Source: Bedellia somnulentella (taxonomy: Eukaryota; Arthropoda; Insecta; Lepidoptera; Bedelliidae). Taken from it: a DNA stretch of 64,000 nt. How positions within the stretch are numbered: position 1 is the first letter of the stretch; each line of letters starts with the position of its first letter. The notes under the pieces were generated by a model, which searched no databases, was not told the origin of the DNA, and worked only from the letters and a program-made list of their open reading frames with translations. The stretch spans positions 15,082,401 through 15,146,400 of the forward strand of contig OY755175.1 in NCBI GenBank assembly GCA_963576735.1, read 5' to 3'. This document shows positions 55,366-64,000 of the stretch, piece after piece. A program made the translations under genes and the position numbers.

Positions 55366-55776
55366 TGTGTGTAAAGACTGAATGATTTACTTTTTAGTAA
55401 ACGAAATAGCCTACTTGATGCATTAGTATAAATAAAGGTAAACGATCTGAACCGATTTAAAACAGGCGACATGTTATCACGGTACCGGACACGAGTCGCG
55501 AGGGGACACACCAAATTGGGATATCGGAACTGCGCTCTTACTTGTCATTGTCGTTTATTTGGGTATTTATAGTGGCGGAACAATGGATTTCGACAATATA
55601 GGAACAATGAAATATAACTTTGTCTTCCCGTGCCCATGATAACTGAAAAGTTTTGGAAACGTCGGGCTATACAAAACCATCTTATAACACGCGATTAAAA
55701 TATTAGAAATGCAATAGTTGTTTTAATTATAATTTGCAATCGTGAAAGTCTTAGAGAATACTATAATATAGGAACA

Positions 55777-55870
55777 ATAAAGATTGATGGATGTGAATGA
55801 AGCTAAAAGATGTTTGCCAGGATCGTGCAAAGTGGCCATCGATAGTCTATGCCTAACAGCGCGAATATAT
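55777..55870 (+). repeat. RTE-like LINE 3' end, fragment
   Basis: AAGATTGATGGATGTGAATG, CAGGATCGTGCAAAGTGGCC, ATCGATAGTCTATGCC. Confidence 0.75.
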
Positions 55871-55879
55871 ATACATCAC

Positions 55880-56068
55880 ATGGCTGTGTATCTAAAAGAG
55901 GGGTATCTTGAGCTATGATAAGTAATTCCTCAGCTAGTGCAGGAAGTTAAGTAAGGAATAGAATGTAAAGTAAAAATTGCTTGGTGCTGGTGATCAAGTA
56001 TAAGGCCCCAAACCTTACTACCTCTGAAAACATATAGGATAGTGCTATTTCAAGCTGGCACAAGAACA
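55880..56068 (-). repeat. SINE family A, degenerate
   Basis: Antisense: AAAGAGGGGTATCTTGAGC, TCCTCAGCTAGTGCAGG, GATAGTGCTATTTCAAGCTG. Confidence 0.65.
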
Positions 56069-56584
56069 TGTACTAAAATAAATAAATGATAATAGTCCAC
56101 TTTCAGAAACATAACATATTTTAGCCCCAACAATAGTGTCGTGTATTTTGATTTTAACGATACTAAACCGGGCGGCCCATAAGGTCAAGCCTCAGTTAAA
56201 ATCAACAGAAGCAGTAGTTCAGATCCTTTCCAGCAATCGGCCCACATTATCTTTCTGGGTTAAAGAGGACGGACAAAGTAGTCGGTATATTTCAAAGAGT
56301 ACCCGTGAATAGGTCATTCAGAGCGGTTCGGTTTAATCGTAAAATACTAATTACTCATCTCATATTTTTTACTCGTTTCTGTCAGATTATGAAAACTAAT
56401 AGGGCTAAACGAATAATATTACGTTTTCATAAGATATAAGAGGCGTTGTTTATTGTTTGTTTGTTCAATTGGCTAGATTGCTCTAGAATAAAAAAACAAT
56501 AAAGAATAAATAATAGTAAGTATAAAGCATGTTCGGCAGCGGTAACTAGTAATAAGATAACAACATAGATAAATATAAAATATG

Positions 56585-56700
56585 AAATTTTACTATCTTT
56601 CCCTCACTCAATTTCAAAAGGCTGTTGAGTTTTTTAATAGAAGCTCTATCTTTGTTTTGGGTTTTAAAGCCCTGAGTATACATATGTGTATGCATATAGT
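56585..56700 (+). repeat. SINE family A, 5'-truncated
   Basis: Sense: TTTACTATCTTTCCCTCACT to GCCCTGAGTATACATATG. Confidence 0.65.
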
Positions 56701-57039
56701 TTTATTTGATGATAGATTGCATAGATGTTTAAATTAGTTACTACACACGGCCTATAAATCGCTTACTTCATTTGCTTTAAAAATATATACGAAATGAATA
56801 TCTCAATACTGAATACCGTACGAATAATTTAGTAATAATTTAGTCGAACATAAGTAAAAACAGTGGAAAAAATCATTCGTAAATGAACTAAGTTAAGGTT
56901 CGTAATAAGCTGGACATAATAAAATTTCAAAAGTCGCTTAACACTTAATTTTATACGACATACATACATGCGTTTGAGATATGGTGTTGGTGAAGAATGG
57001 AGGGTATTAGCTGGACGGAACGAAGGACTAATCAGCCCG

Positions 57040-57148
57040 GCTAGAATAAGATAACGGTTAGAATAAGATGGCAGTATATGATACTAAGTAAGTGCGTAAG
57101 TGATGGCTGCTTTATCCCACGCAATAACTAATTTAAACACCGCTCGTA
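57040..57148 (+). repeat. Repeat family E copy, cut by the 3.1-kb element
   Basis: AAGATAACGGTTAGAATAAG, GGCAGTATATGATACTAAGT, GATGGCTGCTTTATCCCACG. It ends at CGCTCGTA where the next element inserts. Confidence 0.75.
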
Positions 57149-57989
57149 CAGTCGCCATCAGATATATCGGAGCGGCCGAGGTACTCAAATGTATCTGAGC
57201 AGCAATAAATTTCAATAAATTCTTTACGGTAAATAAGGCCAAAAAGCTCTGAACATCCAATTCGCCACAAATATATGAGCAGTGGTTTTTCAATTAAATC
57301 TGAACACCCAAAGAGACAATAATATCTAAAAGCACAACTCGTCAAAGTTATCTGCTCAGACAGGGTGATCATAAATATCTGAACATTTAAGGAAAATATA
57401 CCTTAAAACACTAAGCATACAGTTTAAAATTCTTAATCGTACTACGCTAGAATACATTTTCTACCCAACCACCATCTAGTTTTATCAATGTCAAAACTAA
57501 AAAGAGTCTTCTGCTGGGAAGTATGTCCCACTGGTTGTACGGTCCCAACTAGTTGTACGGTTAGTATATTATTAGAAAAAAAATACTAAGTCATTCCCCA
57601 CTGACCAACTCAATTTTTTGACAGAAACAGGTAATTACATGGTGTTAATAGAGGAATGGGTTTGTAGTTGTATAATTTTCACTGGTACAAAAACATCAAA
57701 ATAACTTAGAAGTTTTGAAACATGTATGCCATTTTTTACATTGTATGTACCAGGGTAGCTTAAATATCAATGCAGCTTTAATAAAATAAAAGGATAAACT
57801 AGTTTTTGCAAAATTGTACTTTTTCCTGCTGTTTTCTGTTACGTATTATACGTATTCATATATATATAATTATAACGTAATATATAGCATTATATTAAAT
57901 GAGGACAATAAATCTAAAGGCTAAATAAATAAAATAGAAAAAAAAGAACATGAATTCTTGATAAAAATAAACACAACTTAGGATTTGAA

Positions 57990-58051
57990 CCCTGACGCAA
58001 CGGATTACAATTATGATTTCTATTCACTAAACCGCTAGGCCATGGTGACTG
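57990..58051 (-). repeat. SINE family B head fragment
   Basis: Antisense: GATTTGAACCCTGACGCAAC and CTAAACCGCTAGGCCATGG, the tRNA-like head only. Confidence 0.55.
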
Positions 58052-58683
58052 ACACGAAAGTGGATGAAATATTGCAAAGCATTCGTACTTATTTTAATTT
58101 AGCAGCTTTAATATTACCATAATATAGAAGCACATGGATAACATGGATTAGCAGTAAGTGACAAACGTCATAGCATAAACGTCAACATAGGCAGGACCTC
58201 TCAGAGACGATAAAGGCCTACAACGATATTGACATAAAAGATGAAAGAAAATAATTGACTTATTTTAACCTTAATGATTTTTTGATTAAGTTATTAATAT
58301 TTAATAACTTAATCAAAGTGAAAAAAATAAATCTAAATCGAATGCATATTCTTTGGCAAACACAAAATTATTAGCCATTCATGTCCAATTTAAGACTGTA
58401 ATAAATAATTACAGGTCTATATGATCTTAAACCAAAGTTTTCAATGCAAATATATGATAAAAAAATATCTTGTGTCATCATAGTACTACAATTACTGTAA
58501 AGTTTACAATTGGGCAAAAATAACAAATACATGAATTTTTATAAATTTTAATAGGGCTAGTATGGGATCCGCCATACTAATGTCATGCACACACATTCAT
58601 TTACGCACACCGTTGTACTTTTTTTTGGTCTCGCCTGTCGTATTTGTATTGCCAAACTATATACGTAATTATAGTATAATAAA

Positions 58684-58858
58684 TCTGCGAATCTATATAT
58701 ATAAAAGAAAGTGGTGTTAGTAACACTATTTATAACTCAAGAATGGATGAACCGATTTGGCTAAAAATTGATAGAGAGGTTGCTTAGAACCAGGAAAAGG
58801 ACAAAGGATATACTAGTGGATTGGCCTAGCTACGCACGGGTAGCGTAGTTTTAAAAAT
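58684..58858 (+). repeat. Dispersed repeat, unassigned
   Basis: GGATGAACCGATTTGGCTAA, GAGGTTGCTTAGAACCAGGA, then CTACGCACGGGTAGCG. This resembles a widely dispersed insect transposon remnant. Confidence 0.45.
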
Positions 58859-59399
58859 ATCTGAGGTTTCTTCAATCACTGCTCAACCTTTGTGAAATTT
58901 AGCACCACTTATAGCACTCCTGAATAGTTTAGCTCTGTGATTGTGAAAGCGCTTTAATGAACGGTTCAGTATCTCCGACAACAAACCCATGCAAACAAAG
59001 AATCAGAATTACAAACTTTGCATACATCATACATATACTCACGGCTATCTTTTGCCCGCGCAACCATTACTAAAATATAATCCAGCATGATTCAGTATTC
59101 ACGTGCGACGACAGGACGCGATGGCTTATTTCATGTATTAGTTTGGTGTTTCTATACCGATTTCTATGATTCTTTTTTTATTGAATAGGTAATAATGTAA
59201 ACTGAGAGAGAGATGAATGAGAGAACTATAAATGTTAGAGTAAACAAATATAATCAGGATGCACCGAACTGCTAAGTTATCAGGAGTTACACGTGTTATT
59301 GTGTATCAACCATAAAAGATAGACATATGCTATTGAAGGACATTTTTTTTACAATTTTATGGCAAATATTTCTGTGATACATGATTTCTATGTAACTGT

Positions 59400-59818
59400 A
59401 ACCATTAACGCTGCACACGCGACGGAAACTTAAAAAATGGAGTAACTTCTCCCGTTTTCCCAAAATTTCCCTTCACTACTCTGCTGAAAAGTACACTATG
59501 ACCTGCCTAGGAGTATGAAGAATAATTCTAACAAGTATCGTTAAAATCCGTCGAGTAGTTTTTGTTTCCATAAGGAACATACAAACCGACAGACAGACAG
59601 ACAGACAGACAAAATTTTTACTGATTGCATTTTTGGCATCAGTATCGATCACTAATCACCCCCTGATAGTTATTTTTAAAATATATTTAATGTACAGAAT
59701 TGACCTCTCTACAGATTTATTATTATAAGTATAGATATCATCATGCTAAATATCGTAGGGAGTAAGCAGTATGAAAACTTTACACCATCCGTGCGAAGCC
59801 GGGGCGGACCACTAGTAT
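59400..59818 (+). repeat. Dispersed repeat, possible Helitron 3' end
   Basis: AAAATCCGTCGAGTAGTTTT, a (GACA)n tract at 59588-59612, and a 3' boundary CGAAGCCGGGGCGGACCACT then AGT. The ACTAGT ending after a GC-rich hairpin is like many lepidopteran Helitrons; this is an impression, not a proof. Confidence 0.4.
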
Positions 59819-60261
59819 TTGATAAAATACATGCAGTGAATTATATGCAATGACAGTTATGTTATCGTTTTTGTAAATTGGCAAATATTTTATTCAAATG
59901 TGTTTCTTGTTACAAGACTGTAAAGTTGCTTTACGCAGATTTCTATTTTGTATACCTACTCATTTTGATACGATTACATTTAAACTGTATGCCTAGTGCT
60001 TTAAGGTATATTTTCCCTAAATGTTCAGATATTTATGATCACCCTGTCTGAGCAGATAACTTTGACGAGTTGTGCTTTCAGATATTATTGTCTCTTTGAG
60101 TGTTCAGATTTAATTGAAAAACCACTGCTCATATATTTGTGGCGAATTGGATGTTCAGAGCTTTTTGGCCTTATTTACCGTAAAGAATTTATTGAAATTT
60201 ATTGCTGTTTAGAAGTATTTGAGTACCTCGGCCGCTCCGATATATCTGATGGCGACTGTAC

Positions 60262-60445
60262 TAACCGGGCAGAAGTTTTAGAGATCGTGAAGGCAAAGAG
60301 AGCACTGTTGAGAATGGGAGAGGGAGAATGATAGGCCACTTGATACGTCATGAGCATGACGAATTCATCAAATACATCATGGAAGAAAAAATAGAAGGGA
60401 AAAGAGGAAGAGGAAGATCCAGGACAATTTATAAGAAATTTATTT
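60262..60445 (+). pseudogene. LINE reverse transcriptase C-terminal scrap
   Basis: Readings such as GHLIRHEHDEFIKYIMEEKI and EGKRGRGRSRT are typical of a non-LTR RT C-terminus different from the main LINE here. Frames are broken at 60331. Confidence 0.7.
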
Positions 60446-60499
60446 AAGTCCTTTCGTTGTGTTGTAATAAACTAATATATTTTTTTCACTCCTTATTTA

Positions 60500-60575
60500 C
60501 AGTCATTACTCCCAATGGGGTAGGCAGAGACTATCGATCGCGATTTTGCACGATCCTGACCAATCTGTCTTACTT
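60500..60575 (-). repeat. RTE-like LINE 3' end, fragment
   Basis: Antisense: CCCAATGGGGTAGGCAGAGA and CGATTTTGCACGATCCTGAC. Confidence 0.75.
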
Positions 60576-61241
60576 TTAAATTTTTAAAAGGTATTTAGGT
60601 ACTATATTTCAATGTTACATCCTCAAGATTTAATATTATACATTAAATCTCTTCGGATGTAACATTTCATAATATTGGTAGAAATTCACTTAAGTATGTA
60701 AACCATAAGTTTTACTAAATTAACATATACTTTATATATTCTAAATCAAAGGAAACTGTAAAAAACTGCTAGAAATTGTGTACACGTTTCTCAAACTATT
60801 TAAATTATTCGGTATCCAATTGCCCTTCTAAGCGATCACGCCCGAAAATCAAATCAAACTCCGCCTTTAACTCGAGCCTGCCTTGCGTTAAAGAAATGAA
60901 TTAATCATGAATTAATATAAATTGGATTTTGATTTCAATAGAACGGTATTTATTTGCCGTCTCCTAGAAAACATACAATTTTTTCGACCAATGTTTTTTT
61001 TCTCAATTAAATCTATATAATGATATTAGATTTTTGCCCTCACTAAATCAGCGTTAACTTTATATTAAAAATAAGTATACAATTTCAAGACAAATCGCTC
61101 CGTGTGTTGAATTTTGGCAAAATCGTTTCACTTCCCTCACCTGCACCTACACCTATTAAGTAATCAACCAACTAAGTTTCAGTGTTGTGTGTTAGTTTAT
61201 CGGGCAGTTATATGAGAATTTCAGATAAAATAGATTTTTCA
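60576..61241. other. No gene seen
   Basis: AT-rich, no recognised repeats. Confidence 0.5.
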
Positions 61242-61467
61242 TACATACATATACTCACGGCTATAAATCACTAATAAAGGGGTAGCCAGAGCTTCAGAAT
61301 AAGAAATTCTTTAGCCACTTTTGAAAGTTAAGGCGTTAAATGATTGTGAAATAAAGGTTGTTATGGGTTTCCAACCTCATCACGCAAAAATCACTTTAAA
61401 AGCCCCAATACCCTTAGTCGCCGGTTACGATAACCCACGGAAAGTAATGGGGTGCTGTTGTTCTAAA
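61242..61467 (-). repeat. SINE family A copy
   Basis: Antisense: CATACATATACTCACGGC to TGGGGTGCTGTTGTTCTA. The CCGACACTACACAGC head end is lost. Confidence 0.85.
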
Positions 61468-62859
61468 AATTCAATTAATTCCTTTTATGCTTTACAAGCT
61501 ATATCGTTTTATACTTTACGGTTAAATTATCCCAACGTACATTGGGTATCCCTGTTATACACTCTTACACTGTCCAAGAAACCAACAAACCTCATGTTGG
61601 TATTTATTTAACTTTATTCCCGTTCCCGTTAATCGTTTAAAAATTAATAGTTTTTTTTATACTCGACTCTCTTTGACTGCTCTCTTATACACAAACAAAC
61701 AAAATTTAAGTTTAAATGTCTAGTCACATTTTTTGGATGTTTCGGAAAATTTAGCTTATTTTGGTTCCCCTTGGAATTGTGCTTTTGTGCACACTTTTTT
61801 CTTATCCTTACTCTTCAAGGAAAGTACGAAGCAAATTATAGCTTCTTACGATCATTTTTCTCGGTTCTGATGTAAAAATTATTCCCGTGGAAATAGCGTG
61901 ATAAATTTTCTTTGTGCTCACATACTTAAAAACTGAAATACCAAATAATAGCCTCTTAGTTCTCGTGCCCCTGGGAACTACGGGAAATATTTACTTAATG
62001 CTGATTTTCACTGTCTGAGCCTCCCATATTACAAATACTATTCATAGCCAAAGAATTTCGGAAACACCTATCTGATAGTACTCTAATGATATACTCAAAT
62101 ATACATGGAAAAGTATGAGAAATCATTGTTCAAATAGTGATTAGAAGATTGTTTTCAAACATTGAGCATCCTGCCAAAACGATTATATATTAATTTGTCA
62201 ATTTTGAGGAAAAACAACGGCGGCATGTCTTACGAGTTATAAGAGGCGCGGGGCGTTGTAAGGAAAGTTATTCAAGGTCATTCGATATTGAATCCTTCAA
62301 TAGTCCTTTTTGAAATTAACAAAAACAATTGATTACCTAGAAAACTTTAAGTCGTAGTAGCTGTTTGTTACTTTCAGTAAATGATTGAAAGGACAGCAAC
62401 GAGGAAAGACATCTCGCTCGATAGATTATGGACTTTGAAACTTTATAATATGTGTGACAATAGTGTCTTATAAATAAATAATAAGTCACAAATAAATAAA
62501 TTGAAAAGGAACATTGAATCAAAACGAAATCCTTGACATTATTGAAATGATCGTACAAAGTTACAATCTTATTACTATTTTATAATTATACTTATTTATA
62601 TATTGTCACTAAAGTAACGACAACAAAAATGATAAACCATTCATATTATTGTTTGCTCTCAATTATATTACCGCGATATGTGTCGGGAAACACATTATGA
62701 ATATAATAATAAACAACTTTAACAACAGAAAGAAATGAGTTAGCACCATTTATCAAACGAACGGTGTAAATGTCTGTGCATATGCATTTGCTTGTTGCAT
62801 CTTCTGTCTGGATTGTTTCTTAGAACCTACTACAAGGTAAAATGGTACAATTGATGAGA
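61468..62859. other. No gene seen
   Basis: AT-rich. A minor GC-richer patch (62220-62260) has no exon features. Confidence 0.45.
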
Positions 62860-63085
62860 GCTGTAGGGCAAGCACGAGCACTATTTTATCGACACGATAA
62901 CGGTTAGAATGAGATGGCAGTATACGATACTAAGTAAGTGCGTAAGAGATGGCTGCTTTATCCCACGCGATAACTAGTTTAAACACGGCTCGGTTGTACC
63001 CCCGAAATGTTTTTATTTATTTTATCGACTAGAAATTCCTAAAAATAATCTATATGGCAAAAGAACGTTTGCCGGGTCAGCTAGA
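62860..63085 (+). repeat. Repeat family E copy, most complete
   Basis: CGACACGATAACGGTTAGAA, GATGGCAGTATACGATACTA, CTTTATCCCACGCGATAACT, then to GCCGGGTCAGCTAGAATACC. Confidence 0.7.
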
Positions 63086-63194
63086 ATACCAATAAATTTT
63101 CACCGATATACATTACCTATCTGAATTAGCAAAAAGACTACAAATAGTAACAAGCCTAAAATAAAAACAAACGTATATGTAAGTGTATGTTATA

Positions 63195-63300
63195 AAACGA
63201 TTCCCGCCTGTGTCGAAAATTTTCTTTCCTTTATTTATTCTTTATTTATTAGTAATAATCCCCACATGAGGTTTTCATGAACAAAAAGATTAAAATTACA
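63195..63300 (+). repeat. Partial copy of the tRNA-like element of 24661
   Basis: TTCCCGCCTGTGTCGAAAAT, TTCTTTCCTTTATTTATTC, then an inverted-end-like TTTTCATGAACAAAAAGATT. Confidence 0.55.
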
Positions 63301-63484
63301 AAACAATGTTATTAAACTCCTAGAAAACAGCGGGTTCGTGAACAGATAAACCAATTCACTGTTGAAGTGCTGTTGTTATACAATATTCTACTAATAGTTT
63401 CTAACTGATCCTTAATTTATCAACTAAATATAATATTAAACTCAAGTAATGTTCACGTTTTATAATAAATAAACATCAAAGTAC

Positions 63485-63545
63485 TCGGCTTCAATTCCGG
63501 AGGTCCCTGGTTTGAGCCCCGGGATATTAAACTACCAAATTTAAA
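63485..63545 (+). repeat. SINE family B, 5' part, split by SINE-C
   Basis: GGCTTCAATTCCGGAGGTCC and GGTTTGAGCCCCGGGATAT, interrupted at ACCAAATTTAAA. It resumes at 63914. Confidence 0.8.
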
Positions 63546-63913
63546 CATAAACGTAAACGTTCACGCCGTTTTATCCCCGAAAGGGTTGGCAGAGGTACCA
63601 ATACTCCTGAACTCACATGGCAAGCGCCATCTAGTTACCAGAGAAGGTACCCACGTTTTGCTTAGACAGTGTACTCACGTGACAGGGGGCAGGCCTATCG
63701 CCGTTTTGTACGAATACACTGTCACATGACTAAGTACAACTCAGCCATGTGGGTTTCCTCACGATGTTTTCCCTCACCGTTAGCAACCATGATAAATTAA
63801 CCACACGTATGACTTTAGAAAAGACAAATTGGTGTAGGCCCGTCCCAGGATTGGAACTCACGCCCTTCTGTTTTCGGGCGGGTGTTCTACCCACTGGACT
63901 ATCATGTCGCTAA
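63546..63913 (-). repeat. SINE family C nested in SINE family B
   Basis: Antisense, full length: CGTTCACGCCGTTTTATCCC to a CACTGGACTATCATGTCGC head. ACCAAATTTAAA lies on both sides (63534-63545 and 63914-63925) as a 12-bp target duplication. Confidence 0.92.
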
Positions 63914-64000
63914 ACCAAATTTAAATACATTAATTAGTTTGGAAGGATATTGCAGTCTTGAATCAACTGCTTATGCAGCTGGTTATGCTATTCGGTCCGG
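63914..64000 (+). repeat. SINE family B, remainder, runs off the window
   Basis: TTTGGAAGGATATTGCAGTC and AATCAACTGC continue the family B body. Cut by the window edge. Confidence 0.8.

Larger units (their letters stand above)
57149..60258. mobile_element. 3.1-kb element with 280-bp terminal inverted repeats
   Basis: Left arm 57149-57428 and right arm 59979-60258 are inverted and about 95% alike. They start CAGTCGCCATCAGATATATC GGAGCGGCCGAGG. TA lies on both sides (57147-57148 and 60259-60260). The interior (about 2.55 kb) has no transposase ORF. It holds other repeat scraps, including a family B head, a GAACCGATTTGGC repeat and a Helitron-like end. The arms read open for 79-98 codons by chance, with the outer end in both. 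The TA site suggests Tc1/mariner-type mobilisation, possibly of two adjacent MITEs acting as one unit. Confidence 0.75.

Noticed and set aside
57133..60331. Two related 79-98-residue proteins sharing MITLSEQITLTSCAFRYYCL
   Set aside because: They are the two inverted arms of one transposable element read through; identity follows from the DNA arms, including the non-coding outer ends.
1..64000. CRISPR arrays, bacterial operons, riboswitches, rRNA genes
   Set aside because: None seen; the window is eukaryotic with split genes.

Overview
The window looks like nuclear DNA of an insect, most likely a moth or butterfly. It is AT-rich, its genes are split into small exons with GT/AG introns, and it is packed with tRNA-derived SINEs, RTE-like LINE pieces ending in TATG-type microsatellites, a mariner relic, MITEs and foldbacks. 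All calls come from reading the sequence; no database was consulted.

Two host genes are supported, both on the minus strand. (1) At 1390-2926, with a probable promoter near 3060-3080, lies the 5' end of a zizimin-type DOCK guanine-exchange-factor gene (DOCK9/10/11; Drosophila Ziz). The rest runs off the left edge. (2) At 11197-22127 lie seven exons of a receptor tyrosine kinase of the Trk/MuSK/ROR group. They encode 564 residues in a continuous reading frame: one six-cysteine EGF-like unit, a membrane segment, an NPQY juxtamembrane motif, a complete kinase domain with a Y-x3-YY activation loop, and an acidic tail. The signal-peptide end was not found and may lie anywhere upstream of 22127.

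The most interesting structure is inside the receptor gene. The transmembrane exon (14323-14535) is flanked by two partial copies of itself. The upstream copy (14685-14768) keeps the splice acceptor and reading phase, stops just before the membrane segment, and has AATAAA 13 bases after the stop. It could be an alternative last exon giving a secreted ectodomain.

Between the two genes (3.1-11.2 kb) sits a stack of transposons: a SINE, an RTE-like LINE with a twin-priming inversion, a 1.35-kb inverted-repeat element, a broken mariner, a TTA-flanked Harbinger-type MITE, and nested SINEs.

From 22.1 kb to the end no gene could be assigned. That part is intron or intergenic DNA with about 15 copies of a SINE that shares its 3' tail with the local LINE, three further SINE families, a second LINE (jockey/CR1-like RT, 44.73-45.93 kb), several MITEs or foldbacks, and a 3.1-kb element with 280-bp terminal inverted repeats (57149-60258). 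A few GC-richer islands (23.0-23.4, 28.5, 33.67, 51.8-52.06 kb) are flagged as possible exons or promoters, at low confidence.

Repeat families are given working names here: A (LINE-tailed SINE), B (tRNA head like GCCTCCGTGGTC), C (tRNA head, tail ending GGCGTGAACGTTTATG), D (head GACGTCCGTGGC), and E (short repeat with GATAACGGTTAGAA).
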